Part shown: positions 7,819 through 17,698 of the stretch, one piece after another
Layout: each line of letters begins with the position of its first letter
Position numbering within the stretch: the stretch's first letter is position 1
NCBI GenBank assembly: GCA_041746735.1
Contig: JBGTGP010000012.1
Span: 62,001 to 126,000 of the forward strand
DNA length: 64,000 bases
Origin: Opimibacter sp041746735
Lineage (GTDB): Bacteria; Bacteroidota; Bacteroidia; Chitinophagales; Saprospiraceae
Direction: 5' to 3'
Notes under the pieces: model-generated
What the model saw: the letters and a program-made list of their open reading frames with translations, nothing else
What the model was told of the DNA's origin: nothing
The model's database searches: none
Made by a program: the position numbers and the translations under genes

Positions 7819-9363
7819 ATGAAGGAAAAAGTACTCATCCTTGACTTTGGTGCGCAATACACGCAATTGATAGCGCGTCGCGTACGTGAGCTTGAAATAT
7901 ACAGCGAGATCATTCCGTATCAGTCACTTCCAGTGGATATCCCTTCGGATGTCAAAGCCCTGATCCTTTCCGGCAGTCCTTTTTCAGTCAAAGACTCCAA
8001 TGCGCTGAGGCCAGACCTTCAGTCATGGACAGGCAAAGTTCCGATCCTGGGGATTTGCTATGGCGCTCAGTATATCGCCGATATCTTTGGAGGGCATGTA
8101 GCCCGCTCTGATAAAAGAGAGTATGGCAAAGCAAAATTAGATATACGATCATCGGCACACCCGCTTTTCTCTGGTATACCACAAGGCTCTCAGGTTTGGA
8201 TGTCGCACGGTGATTCCATAATAGAGATACCGGAAGGTTTTGAAGTCTTGGCCCGGACAGATAGTATCCCGGTAGCAGCTTATGCCAGTTTGCCGTCCCG
8301 GTTTGATCATATGATTTGTTGTGTGCAGTACCATCCCGAAGTCACGCACTCGCTGGATGGTCATCTATTGCTCTCCAATTTTTTACGCGGTATAGCCGGG
8401 CTACGGGAAAGATGGACACCAGAACTCTTTATTGAAGAGACCGTTGAGGACATCCGCCGGCAGACAGCCGGAGAAGACGTGCTAATGGCCCTTTCGGGTG
8501 GTGTGGATAGTACCGTCGGTGCAATCCTGATTCATAGAGCAATAGGTGACAGACTTCATTGTTTCTTTGTCGACAATGGGCTATTACGCAAGAATGAGTT
8601 CCGCCAGGTTTTGGACAAGTACGAGACCATGGGCCTCAAAGTTCACGGGATAGATGCCAGGCAAAAGTTTTATGATGCACTCGCCGGCATCACGGACCCT
8701 GAAGAAAAAAGGAAAATCATCGGCAGGTTGTTTATTGAAGTTTTTGAAGAAGAATCTTCAGCCTATCCGTCTGTCAAGTGGCTCGGACAAGGGACCATCT
8801 ATCCGGATGTAATCGAGTCCATTTCAGTCCACGGCCCCTCTGCGACCATCAAGTCTCATCACAATGTAGGAGGGCTTCCGGAGCAACTGAAACTTAAAAT
8901 GGTAGAGCCACTCAGAATGCTCTTTAAAGATGAAGTTCGAAAAGTAGGTGAATCACTAGGTATACCGACAGAGATACTGGGACGACACCCCTTTCCGGGT
9001 CCAGGACTCGCGATTCGTATCCTTGGGGACGTGACGCCGGAGAAAGTCGCGACCCTTCAGGAAGCAGATGAGATCTATACCCATCTCTTGCGAAAACACA
9101 ATTGGTACAATAAAATCTGGCAGTCCGGCGCTATTCTTTTGCCCATCCAATCCGTAGGCGTCATGGGTGACGAGCGCAGTTATGAAAATGCGATTGCGCT
9201 GCGAGCTGTCAACTCCGTAGACGGCATGACCGCTGAGTGGAGTAAATTACCTCATGATCTTTTAGCTGAGATCTCCAGCGAGATTATTAATAAAGTGAAG
9301 GGGATCAATCGCGTTGTGTATGATATCAGCACCAAACCACCGGCCACCATTGAGTGGGAGTAA
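7819..9363 (+). CDS. guaA: GMP synthase (glutamine-hydrolysing)
   Basis: Converts XMP to GMP using ATP and glutamine. The class I amidotransferase domain has nucleophile Cys80 in GICYGAQ and His172/Glu174 in QYHPEV. The ATP-pyrophosphatase P-loop LSGGVDST is at about 225-232, and the C-terminal dimerisation domain ends in the family sequence PPATIEWE. Length is 514 residues, standard. The next gene begins inside its 3' end, so the two are cotranscribed. Confidence 0.97.
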   Translation: MKEKVLILDFGAQYTQLIARRVRELEIYSEIIPYQSLPVDIPSDVKALILSGSPFSVKDSNALRPDLQSWTGKVPILGICYGAQYIADIFGGHVARSDKREYGKAKLDIRSSAHPLFSGIPQGSQVWMSHGDSIIEIPEGFEVLARTDSIPVAAYASLPSRFDHMICCVQYHPEVTHSLDGHLLLSNFLRGIAGLRERWTPELFIEETVEDIRRQTAGEDVLMALSGGVDSTVGAILIHRAIGDRLHCFFVDNGLLRKNEFRQVLDKYETMGLKVHGIDARQKFYDALAGITDPEEKRKIIGRLFIEVFEEESSAYPSVKWLGQGTIYPDVIESISVHGPSATIKSHHNVGGLPEQLKLKMVEPLRMLFKDEVRKVGESLGIPTEILGRHPFPGPGLAIRILGDVTPEKVATLQEADEIYTHLLRKHNWYNKIWQSGAILLPIQSVGVMGDERSYENAIALRAVNSVDGMTAEWSKLPHDLLAEISSEIINKVKGINRVVYDISTKPPATIEWE

Positions 9364-10717
9364 AGTCATCCTGACGCTTGCCTTTTTGAGCGTTTTACTT
9401 TCCTGCTCCGCACCCCGGTCGGCGACCAGGAAACCCACTCCACCGTCCCGACCTGTGGAGCGGGAGGATAAAGTCCGGGTGTATGATCCCAAAACGGACA
9501 GCTATATTCTGGTGCCAAGAGAGTCCATTACTGTCGATACGGTAATATGGAAGGAGGATCCAGCCGGTCCCGTCGTGACAGATGATCCTGTGCGAGAATC
9601 ACCTAAACCTTCTCGCGAAGTTCGGGAAATTGCAATCCTCATGCCCTTCAATGCAGCGAATGCGGAGATCTACACCGAAAGACAGGACTCGAGATTGGTG
9701 CGTTTTATTCAGTATTATGCCGGCATCCAGATTGCGCTGGATCAAATGAATTCGCGTTATCCCCCCTTACGGTTTTTTGCATATGATGCAAGTGACCCGG
9801 CTGTCACACTGACCAACATCCTCAACCGACCAGAGGTGAAACAAGCAGATGTGATCATCGGACCCTATGAAAAAAAGGATTTGGAAACGGTATCTAACTA
9901 TGGGTTACAGCATGAGGTCATGGTATTGTCTCCCTGGTTGCCTGCCTTCAGCATCTCCACGGAAAATCCATTTTTTATCCAACTTTTTCCTGCGCTGTCT
10001 ACCCACGCAGCAGCTATTCTGGAATATATACACACAGACTTGCGGGGAAAGAAAGTGTATGTCGTAGCACGTGATATTCCGGGGGAGGTAAATCGATTCC
10101 AGTTTTTTAAGCAGCATCCCGAAGTACAGGTAGAAGAGTTGATCATACGGGACAATTCACCAGAGCTGGCCTCTACGCAACTTCATCCGCTGCTGGAGGA
10201 TACCCGGGGCACCATATTCATCATGCCCTATTATGCCCGTTCGGATGAACCATTCATCAACGCGTTTATGCGAAAGCTGCATGCAGACAAAGGCACCAGG
10301 GAAGCAATTGTTTTTGGACTGCCACAATGGACAGGTTTCGCTAATCTCAATTCCAATTACATGGAAAGCCTGTCATTGCATTTGAGCAGTTCTTCATTTC
10401 CAGATGTGGGGCATCCTCACTATACTTCATTTCGAACCCAATTTTTTGAGAAGTATCATACAGTACCTGACTTGAACGCTTTCCAGGGATATGATTTGAT
10501 GATGTGGCTTACCCGTCGTCTGGCAACTGGTGGGCAGGAAGACTTGATCAATGCGATAGATCCAACCGGGTATGGTCTGGCTTCCGGCTTTGATATCCGG
10601 CCGGTTTATAAGGAGAATTTCTCAAATCGAAATGAGTTAAAATCTCCCTTATATTACGAAAATAAAAGAATCCGGATTCTCCGGTATCTGGCACAGGATT
10701 TTATCCTGATCAAATAA
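9320..10717 (+). CDS. Lipoprotein with periplasmic-binding-protein (type 1) fold
   Basis: Predicted lipoprotein of about 466 residues. A hydrophobic segment ends in the lipobox-like SVLLSCSA, followed by a proline- and charge-rich linker. A region from EIAILMPFNAANAEIY resembles the Leu/Ile/Val-binding and LpoA-like fold, with GIQIALDQMNSRYPPLRFFAYD and DVIIGPYEKKD. No LysM repeats are visible, although relatives next to guaA in other Bacteroidota often have them. Start is ATG 9320, overlapping guaA by 44 bases; TTG 9350 would give a cleaner short signal peptide. The ligand is unknown. It ends directly against the convergent aspC stop. Confidence 0.8.
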   Translation: MISAPNHRPPLSGSKVILTLAFLSVLLSCSAPRSATRKPTPPSRPVEREDKVRVYDPKTDSYILVPRESITVDTVIWKEDPAGPVVTDDPVRESPKPSREVREIAILMPFNAANAEIYTERQDSRLVRFIQYYAGIQIALDQMNSRYPPLRFFAYDASDPAVTLTNILNRPEVKQADVIIGPYEKKDLETVSNYGLQHEVMVLSPWLPAFSISTENPFFIQLFPALSTHAAAILEYIHTDLRGKKVYVVARDIPGEVNRFQFFKQHPEVQVEELIIRDNSPELASTQLHPLLEDTRGTIFIMPYYARSDEPFINAFMRKLHADKGTREAIVFGLPQWTGFANLNSNYMESLSLHLSSSSFPDVGHPHYTSFRTQFFEKYHTVPDLNAFQGYDLMMWLTRRLATGGQEDLINAIDPTGYGLASGFDIRPVYKENFSNRNELKSPLYYENKRIRILRYLAQDFILIK

Positions 10718-11932
10718 TCAGCGGAGATCCGCCAGCGCCCGTGATATTCGTTGGGCTGCTTCAGTCAGTTTGGCATCAGAAGTGGCATAGGATAAGCGAA
10801 TGCACCGATTATTGCCAAATGCAACTCCGGAAACGGTGCTAACCTGAGCTTCTGCGAGCAGATACAAACTCATATCATCTGCATCGCGGACCTCATATCC
10901 ATGTATGGAGGTCTTTCCAAAATAAGCAGAAACATCAGGGAAAATGTAGAACGCGCCTTGAGGTCGGTTGACCCATAATAGGGGAATTTGTTCGAGTAAG
11001 GAGATGATGAGATCCCTGCGGATCTTGAAGGCTTTGACCATGTCGAGGGTTGATGTGTGATCTGATTCCAACGCTACCGCGGCTGCTTTCTGCCCAAAGG
11101 AGGATGCTCCACTGGTCACCTGGCCTTGTATTTTAGTACAGGCATCGGCGAGCCAAGACGGAGCGGCCATATAACCAAGACGCCAGCCGGTCATCGCATA
11201 CCCTTTTGACATACCATTGATGATAACGGTCCGGTCCTGCATACCCTCAAAAGATGCAATACTGTGATGCTGTTGTGAAAACTGAATATGTTCATATATT
11301 TCATCGGAAATCACAAGCACATGCTCATAGGATTGCAGCATCGCTGCCAAAGCCTGTAATTCGGAATAAGTAAAGACCGAACCACTGGGATTGCAAGGAG
11401 AAGAATACAGGATGAATTTTGTCCGGTCGGTGATCAGCGCTTCCAGTTGTGCAGGGGAACATTTAAAATCCTGTTCAATGGAAGAATGCGCGATGACAGG
11501 TATACCTCCTGCCATTTTGATGATTTCATAATAGGAAACCCAGTACGGAGCTGGCAGGATCACCTCATCTCCCGGATCCAGCAAGGCCATACATAGATTG
11601 TAAACACTCTGTTTAGCACCATTCGATACCACGATCTGATTGGGGGTATAATGGATTCCTGCATCCCTTGACAATTTTCGGACAATGGCTTCCCGCAACT
11701 CCAGCAGGCCATTGACAGGAGTATATTTGGTATAGCCATCATCCAGTGCTTTTTTAGCTGCGTCTTTAATGTGGACAGGTGTATCAAAGTCCGGCTCCCC
11801 CAGACTGAGATCAATGATATCCCTGCCTTGTGCTTTCAGTTCACGGGCCATTTTGGCCATTAGCAAGGTGGCAGATTCCTGCATATCCGCCACCAGACGA
11901 GATAAAAGGAGCGTAGAGAATGGGCTATTCAT
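10718..11932 (-). CDS. Aspartate aminotransferase (class I/II)
   Basis: PLP enzyme interconverting aspartate and oxaloacetate with glutamate/2-oxoglutarate. Length is 404 residues. The PLP lysine is Lys243 in NGMSKGYAMTGWRLGY. SLGEPDFDTP, SNGAKQSVYN, SSPCNPSG and SDEIYEH are the usual fold I motifs of the AspC subgroup. It could accept other amino donors. Its stop codon abuts the stop of the convergent lipoprotein gene with no spacing. It is divergent from the carboxylase gene with a 46-base intergenic region. Confidence 0.92.
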   Translation of the reverse strand: MNSPFSTLLLSRLVADMQESATLLMAKMARELKAQGRDIIDLSLGEPDFDTPVHIKDAAKKALDDGYTKYTPVNGLLELREAIVRKLSRDAGIHYTPNQIVVSNGAKQSVYNLCMALLDPGDEVILPAPYWVSYYEIIKMAGGIPVIAHSSIEQDFKCSPAQLEALITDRTKFILYSSPCNPSGSVFTYSELQALAAMLQSYEHVLVISDEIYEHIQFSQQHHSIASFEGMQDRTVIINGMSKGYAMTGWRLGYMAAPSWLADACTKIQGQVTSGASSFGQKAAAVALESDHTSTLDMVKAFKIRRDLIISLLEQIPLLWVNRPQGAFYIFPDVSAYFGKTSIHGYEVRDADDMSLYLLAEAQVSTVSGVAFGNNRCIRLSYATSDAKLTEAAQRISRALADLR

Positions 11933-11978
11933 AATCTTGCAGGTATATTCTTTATTTTGGCCCTAAGTTAGCATCCAA

Positions 11979-13520
11979 ATGAATAAAAAGACTACAGAAT
12001 TACACCGGCGCCAAACACTGGCCTTGCAAGGTGGCGGAGAGGACCGGATACAGCAGCAGCACTCCAAAGGAAAACTTACAGCCCGGGAGCGGTTACAATT
12101 GCTTTTTGATGAGAGTAGTTTTGAAGAGATTGGAATGATGGTCGTGCATCGTACCACCGAGTTTGGAATGGACCAGCAGGTATATTATGGCGATGGAGTG
12201 GTGACAGGGTATGGGCTGATTGAAGGAAGACTGGTGTATGCGTATGCACAGGATTTCACTGTATTTGGTGGCGCCCTTTCTGAGACACATGCTGAAAAGA
12301 TCTGCCGAATCATGGATCTTGCCGTAGAGAACGGAGTGCCAATCATCGGGCTCAATGATAGTGGTGGTGCCAGAATACAGGAAGGTGTACGATCATTAGG
12401 CGGTTATGCGGATATTTTTTATCGAAATGTAAAGGCCTCAGGGGTCATTCCCCAGATCAGTGCCATCATGGGGCCCTGTGCCGGGGGAGCTGTCTATAGC
12501 CCGGCTATGACGGATTTTACCATCATGGTCGAAGGCAGTTCCTATATGTTTGTGACAGGCCCGAATGTGGTCAAAACGGTCACCAATGAGGAGGTGACAA
12601 GCGAAGAGCTGGGAGGGGCCATGACGCATGCAAGCAAATCCGGTGTCACCCATCTGACCGCGGTCAATGATGTGGATTGTATCCGGCAACTGCGGAGATT
12701 ACTTGGTTATATCCCTCAACACCAGGAGGCCAGACCTCCATCCTTGCCCTTCACTCCGGGTGATGAATTACGTCCCGATCTGATGACTATCATGCCGGAA
12801 AGCTCCAGCACGCCATATGAAATGAGGGATGTAATTCAGCAATTGGTGGATGAGGAAAGTTTTATGGAGCTCCATGAACATTTTGCCCAAAATTTGGTAG
12901 TGGGCTTCGGCCGGATGGGTGGCATGAGCATTGGTATCGTGGCCAATCAACCTATGCATCTCGCTGGTGTCCTCGATTCAGATGCCTCCCGAAAAGGTGC
13001 CAGATTTGTACGTTTCTGTGACTGTTTCAATATCCCGTTGCTGGTCCTGGTCGATGTGCCGGGTTTCCTTCCGGGGACAGATCAGGAATGGAACGGGATT
13101 ATCCAGCATGGAGCAAAACTCCTCTACGCCTTCAGCGAAGCTACTGTTCCACGCATTACGCTGATCACCCGAAAAGCTTATGGAGGAGCGTATGATGTAA
13201 TGAATTCCAAACACATTGGAGCGGATATGAATTATGCCTGGCCCACAGCGGAAATTGCCGTTATGGGAGCCAAAGGAGCTTCGGAAATTATTTTCAAAAA
13301 AGAGATTCAGAGTGCTTCGGATCCTCTTGCCAAGCTCGCTGAAAAGGAAAAGGAATACGGAGATCTTTTTGCCACCCCGTATCAGGCCGCCGAACGAGGC
13401 TTCGTGGATGAGGTGATCCTGCCGGAAATGTCAAGACGCAAACTCATTAAAGCGTTTGCTGTGTTTCAGCACAAAAAGAAGGCATCACCTTCGCGCAAGC
13501 ATGGTAATATTCCCCTCTAA
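11979..13520 (+). CDS. Acyl-CoA (propionyl-CoA) carboxylase beta subunit
   Basis: Carboxyltransferase subunit moving CO2 from carboxybiotin to an acyl-CoA, probably propionyl-CoA to give methylmalonyl-CoA. Length is 513 residues with two crotonase-type halves. GKLTARERLQLLFDESSFEE, NDSGGARIQEGVRSL, GPCAGGAVYSPA and AGVLDSDASRKGARFVRFCDCFNIPLL are the family signatures. No biotin carboxylase or biotin carrier gene is in the window, so it must partner with subunits encoded elsewhere. The mutA and meaB genes near 60 kb would act on its product. Confidence 0.9.
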   Translation: MNKKTTELHRRQTLALQGGGEDRIQQQHSKGKLTARERLQLLFDESSFEEIGMMVVHRTTEFGMDQQVYYGDGVVTGYGLIEGRLVYAYAQDFTVFGGALSETHAEKICRIMDLAVENGVPIIGLNDSGGARIQEGVRSLGGYADIFYRNVKASGVIPQISAIMGPCAGGAVYSPAMTDFTIMVEGSSYMFVTGPNVVKTVTNEEVTSEELGGAMTHASKSGVTHLTAVNDVDCIRQLRRLLGYIPQHQEARPPSLPFTPGDELRPDLMTIMPESSSTPYEMRDVIQQLVDEESFMELHEHFAQNLVVGFGRMGGMSIGIVANQPMHLAGVLDSDASRKGARFVRFCDCFNIPLLVLVDVPGFLPGTDQEWNGIIQHGAKLLYAFSEATVPRITLITRKAYGGAYDVMNSKHIGADMNYAWPTAEIAVMGAKGASEIIFKKEIQSASDPLAKLAEKEKEYGDLFATPYQAAERGFVDEVILPEMSRRKLIKAFAVFQHKKKASPSRKHGNIPL

Positions 13521-13558
13521 AAACAAGTTATGAGGGCATAGCCCTTTGGGACATTAAA

Positions 13559-13585
13559 ACAATGGAGCCCATAAGGCTCCATTGT
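13559..13585. terminator. Hairpin between convergent genes, possible terminator
   Basis: An 11-bp perfect stem (13559-13569 with 13575-13585) around a five-base loop lies between the carboxylase gene and the convergent secreted-protein gene. There is no clear T run on either side, so it may act in mRNA 3'-end stability rather than intrinsic termination. Confidence 0.45.
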
Positions 13586-13639
13586 ACATTTGGGTTTTCA
13601 ATGAATTTCTTTAAGGCAAATTCCTCAAATACCTACGTT

Positions 13640-16600
13640 TTATTTCTCACTCTTCACCAGTTTCACCGGCCAGATCCATTGCCCATGCATCACCGTGGCG
13701 ATATAAAGACCGGCGGGTACATGCTGTAGGTTATAGATATCCCCATTTGTCATGCGATGCTGATACACCATAGTCTTTCCATTGGCATTGAATACGGTGA
13801 GACGGATATCCTGTAACGCTTGTACCATGGGGACATTTCCATTATTGACGATCTGGAAGTAATCATCAAACGGAATGGGTATTACCGAAACCGGCAGACA
13901 TTCAACCATGCCAGGCTCAATAGCTGCAGCACAATCACCAAACGCTACATCTGAAACTAAAAATTCATAGACAGTATCATCGGTGGGAAAAGGGCCAATT
14001 TGAATGGGCAGATCTTGGTAACTGAAATGACCATAGTCATTTCCATTGCCCACAACATTGAAGCCATCATTACCTGTGTTAGCAAAATCAAAGGTCAGCA
14101 GGAAGTAAAAGTTGCCGGACGAATCACAATGGGATAAAGAATATTCCAAGTTGGAAATCAAACATACTCCTTCACATTCAGGTGACACCAACGTGAAGGA
14201 AGCGCAGCAGAATGGATCCTCAAGCGCACATACCGTGACCAATATTTCATCGGTTCCAAATAGGGGGAAGTTTTCGATCAGGAGCAGGTCCGGATGATTA
14301 AAATATTGGCCCACAAGTTGCTCATTAGCGTATACGAGGACAGAGTCTGTCGGCAAATTTGAACTTTCAAAAAGTACAGCCGCCAGGAAGGTAGAATCTG
14401 ACGTACAACTGCCTGCTTCTACATGAAGTTCGAATAATTGGCACCCACTACCTTGGTTGCAGTCCGGTGTTTCAAATTCGTAGACATCACAACAATCTGG
14501 GCGGTTGGCGGCACAGACCATGACGACCGTATGATTGGTGGTGAAGGCAGGGAAATCCGCGATCGTAAACCCATCAGGGTTATGAGGAAACTGACCTACA
14601 AATTCACCATTGGCAAAGACCAGGACCGAATCGGAAAGGAGGTTGATTCCGAAATACTGGACGAAGAGTGCATACGTGGAGTCAGAAGTACATTCACCCG
14701 GATCAGCAATCAGATCGAACAAATGGCATGTGCCTCCGTCTTCACAATTCGGTGTTTCAAATTCAATCACAGCACAACACTCGTCATCGCCCACCGCACA
14801 TATGGTCAGGACGGTGTGATTGGAATCTATCACCGGGAATGGTTCAATATAAAGCCCTTCCGGATGCACCTGATACTGACCAAAAAATTCACCATTTAAG
14901 GTGATGTTAACGGAATCGGTAGGAAGGTTTTGGAAAAGAAAATCCACATGGAGAATATAAGTGGTATCGGATGTGCAATCGAGTATCTGTACGCCAAGAT
15001 CCCAGATATGACATAGTCCAAAAAGGGAGCAATCCGGAGTTTCAAATTCAACAGTAGCGCAACAGTCAGGAGCGTTGGTGGCACACACGGTCAATACCGT
15101 ATTTGGGTTTTCTCCGACTGGAAAATGTTCAATCATGACAGGACCGCCCGAATACAAAGACGTTGCAATCCATTCGCCATCTGCATATAGATGAACAGAG
15201 TCCGTAAACAGATTGTCACTTTGGAAATTAAAATGGAGTTGGAAGGTTGAATCCGAAGTACATTCGCCGGTATCCACGACCAGATCCTGGATGGAGCATG
15301 CACAATCCGGAGCAACGAGTGCATAAGTAGCACAACATTCCGGATCGTTACTGGCACAAACTGTGATCAGGATTTCTTCGGTCTGCGGCAGCGGGAAGTT
15401 TTCAATGCGGATGAAATCAGGATGGATCAAATAGGTTCCGACCTCCACGCCATTAGCAAAAATGGTAACGGAATCGGTCATATGATTGATGATGTCAAAG
15501 GCTATGTCTACGGAGAAAGTGGAGGCGGAGGTACAATCACCGGCTTCGGCAAATAATTCATAAATGGTGCATTCGGGAGCTTCGCATTGCAGGAGCTCGA
15601 CCGCTGCGTGATCACAACAACTGGCCAGATCATTGGCGCAGATCGTAATGAGACCCGTGCCATCACCTTCAGGTAGCTGGAGGATGAAGGGTAAAAGATC
15701 AACCTGTAAAGTGGTTTGTAATACGCCATCAAAAAATACATCCACAAAGGATCCCGGAAGATTTTCATAAAAGAAATCGACCGAGACGGCAAAAGTGGTA
15801 TCGGAACTACAGCCGAGGTGTGTGGCGGTCAGATCAAAAATGGAGCAGGCACAATCCGGAGCCTGCACTACAATCGTGGCACAGCACTCAGGATCACCGT
15901 GATCGCAAACTGTAATGATGTCGGTAGCATTACCGGAAGCAGGAAATTCTTCAATCGTCAATGGCAGTGAGGTGTATGGAAAGGTGCCAAAGAAACTGCC
16001 GTTGACCGTCATATCAAACGTAAGTCCCCCAACACCCTGATAGCCGAAATTGAGGGTGAGTTCATATTGATTATGACCTGTGCAAACACCGGTTTCAGCT
16101 ATCGGATCAAAGAAATTACATATATCATCACAAGAAATAAAGCCGAGTTCAACCGCTTCGAAACAAAATTCATCCACCAGATCCGTAACCACAAATTCAA
16201 AATATTGAGAGCCATCGCCGAGAAAAGGCCCAACCAGAACAGGGAGTTGTTCATAAGTAAAGCTTCCATAATTGTTTCCGTTGCCGGTGACTTCAAAACC
16301 TTGGGTGGAAACATTATTGTGACTAAAATCGATTTCAACCCATACCAGTCCTTCCTGATTGCAAGGCATGGGTGTTGCTGTAAGATTGTAGATCAGGCAA
16401 CCATTACAGAGAAGTGCTTCAAACGGTGTCGTGGAGCAGCAGCCCAGGTTTTCATTGTCACAAATCGAAACATAATCAATGAAAGATCCTTCTAGTGCGA
16501 AATTGTGTATCGTGACGGGTAAGGCATTATACGAGTACGAACCGTAGTAGTAGGAATCTGAAAAGACGGCAAATCCTGTATCCCCTTCGCCTTCAATATC

Positions 16601-17578
16601 AAGCCCAATCCAGAGGGAAAAGGCTTCATTGCCTTCGCATTCCATTGCCATCGCTTCCAACGCCAGGACATTGCAAGGTGGAGGACACTGGTAGATACCG
16701 AGCACATGATTTTTACTACAGGAGGGCTGCTGACTGTCGGCTATGAGAAACTGCCAGTTGATATTAGAATTTCCATTGAGGGGTCCAAGGGTAATTGGTA
16801 ATTGGGTATAGGCGAAGGTCCCGTAATTAAGACTATTGCCTGTGACCTTAAAGCTGTCTGATGGGGGATTGTCATATCCAAAGTTGAGGTGCACCAGAAA
16901 ATTGTTGCCCGTACACTGTGGTGTGGCCGTGACGCTAAATATTTCACAATTGTTGGGATTGCAGTCTATGGCATCCAGTATAAATGTTTCACAACACTCA
17001 GCGTTGTTGTGGTCACATACCGTCAGGATGATAGGGGCAGCACCATTGACCTCAAAGAATGGTAAGGTGACCGGAAGACTGGAATACAACCAGGTGCCCA
17101 GGCTTTGGCCGGCATCATTGTATAGATCGAAAGTAAGTCCAGAGGGATTGACCACATCAAAATCAAACACGACAATGGCCGATTGAAGGCTGACACAAGC
17201 TACAAATTCGAGTTCAAAATCGCTGATCCCGCAAATCGGGCCGCAATTGGCTGCTGGCAGCGTAGTAAATTGCTGACACGTTGCATTTTTAACATCCCAC
17301 GCAATAAAATCATAAACGGAATCATCATCTCCCAGAAATGGACCCACGGTCACTGGCAGGTCACTGTATAAGTAGGTCCCATAGATCACGCCATTACCGG
17401 CGAGAGTAAAGCCAGGGCTGGAAGGTGTGTCCAGATCCAGATTCACACTCACCAGAAAACCGGAACCCATACATGCAAGAGGGGTAGCATTTACTGAGAG
17501 TATGCCACAGGACTGCGCAGCAATTCCCGTGAAACACAGGCTTATCAGGGTGAAAACAAGTGTAAACAGTTTTGTCAT
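13640..17578 (-). CDS. Giant secreted protein with 13 cysteine-rich modules and a type IX sorting domain
   Basis: Secreted protein of 1312 residues. Signal peptide MTKLFTLVFTLISLCFTGIAAQ starts at ATG 17578; the upstream in-frame start at 17641 would bury it. Then come about 13 tandem modules of 85-100 residues, each opening with C-x-(I/L/F)-x-x-L and closing near a cysteine. The last 83 residues are a type A T9SS sorting domain (LTVFNANGKTMV, LQHVPAGLYIATV), implying export and surface attachment or release. Modules are of two types (see the repeat entry). No enzymatic motif is seen. Related modules occur in large Bacteroidota surface proteins; an adhesive or structural role is inference. 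Confidence 0.85.
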   Translation of the reverse strand: MTKLFTLVFTLISLCFTGIAAQSCGILSVNATPLACMGSGFLVSVNLDLDTPSSPGFTLAGNGVIYGTYLYSDLPVTVGPFLGDDDSVYDFIAWDVKNATCQQFTTLPAANCGPICGISDFELEFVACVSLQSAIVVFDFDVVNPSGLTFDLYNDAGQSLGTWLYSSLPVTLPFFEVNGAAPIILTVCDHNNAECCETFILDAIDCNPNNCEIFSVTATPQCTGNNFLVHLNFGYDNPPSDSFKVTGNSLNYGTFAYTQLPITLGPLNGNSNINWQFLIADSQQPSCSKNHVLGIYQCPPPCNVLALEAMAMECEGNEAFSLWIGLDIEGEGDTGFAVFSDSYYYGSYSYNALPVTIHNFALEGSFIDYVSICDNENLGCCSTTPFEALLCNGCLIYNLTATPMPCNQEGLVWVEIDFSHNNVSTQGFEVTGNGNNYGSFTYEQLPVLVGPFLGDGSQYFEFVVTDLVDEFCFEAVELGFISCDDICNFFDPIAETGVCTGHNQYELTLNFGYQGVGGLTFDMTVNGSFFGTFPYTSLPLTIEEFPASGNATDIITVCDHGDPECCATIVVQAPDCACSIFDLTATHLGCSSDTTFAVSVDFFYENLPGSFVDVFFDGVLQTTLQVDLLPFILQLPEGDGTGLITICANDLASCCDHAAVELLQCEAPECTIYELFAEAGDCTSASTFSVDIAFDIINHMTDSVTIFANGVEVGTYLIHPDFIRIENFPLPQTEEILITVCASNDPECCATYALVAPDCACSIQDLVVDTGECTSDSTFQLHFNFQSDNLFTDSVHLYADGEWIATSLYSGGPVMIEHFPVGENPNTVLTVCATNAPDCCATVEFETPDCSLFGLCHIWDLGVQILDCTSDTTYILHVDFLFQNLPTDSVNITLNGEFFGQYQVHPEGLYIEPFPVIDSNHTVLTICAVGDDECCAVIEFETPNCEDGGTCHLFDLIADPGECTSDSTYALFVQYFGINLLSDSVLVFANGEFVGQFPHNPDGFTIADFPAFTTNHTVVMVCAANRPDCCDVYEFETPDCNQGSGCQLFELHVEAGSCTSDSTFLAAVLFESSNLPTDSVLVYANEQLVGQYFNHPDLLLIENFPLFGTDEILVTVCALEDPFCCASFTLVSPECEGVCLISNLEYSLSHCDSSGNFYFLLTFDFANTGNDGFNVVGNGNDYGHFSYQDLPIQIGPFPTDDTVYEFLVSDVAFGDCAAAIEPGMVECLPVSVIPIPFDDYFQIVNNGNVPMVQALQDIRLTVFNANGKTMVYQHRMTNGDIYNLQHVPAGLYIATVMHGQWIWPVKLVKSEK
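13892..17509 (-). repeat. Tandem array of 13 cysteine-rich protein modules
   Basis: Two module types are visible in the translated sequence. Type A (modules 1, 3, 5, 13) has GN-x-x-YG-x-(F/Y)-x-Y-x-x-LP and a GPF or GPL stretch. Type B (2, 4, 6-12) has (I/V)TVC or a similar stretch followed by a CC pair, as in DPECCAT and PDCCAT. The order from the N-terminus is A-B-A-B-A-B-B-B-B-B-B-B-A. Modules 7-12 are most alike (CTSDSTF, NLPTDSV, ETPDC), suggesting recent duplication. Boundaries are approximate. Confidence 0.75.
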
Positions 17579-17599
17579 TTGGATAGCTTTATGTGGGTA

Positions 17600-17607
17600 C
17601 AAATCTA
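17600..17607 (-). promoter_or_regulatory. Bacteroidota -7 element for the 13-module secreted protein
   Basis: Minus-strand TAGATTTG fits TAnnTTTG and lies 21 bases upstream of ATG 17578, which supports that start over 17641. No -33 TTG at normal spacing was found. Confidence 0.4.
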
Positions 17608-17698
17608 AATAAAAGACCCGGAGGTTTTTCGTTAAATACAAGATACCAATATCTTTAGCACCGATGCCTGTTTATCAGCACACATTGAATTCTGTCGT

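Noticed and set aside
14438..14899. 153-codon plus-strand open frame inside the 13-module protein gene
   Set aside because: It is antisense to a repetitive region; similar open frames recur in step with the repeats, as expected for a shadow.
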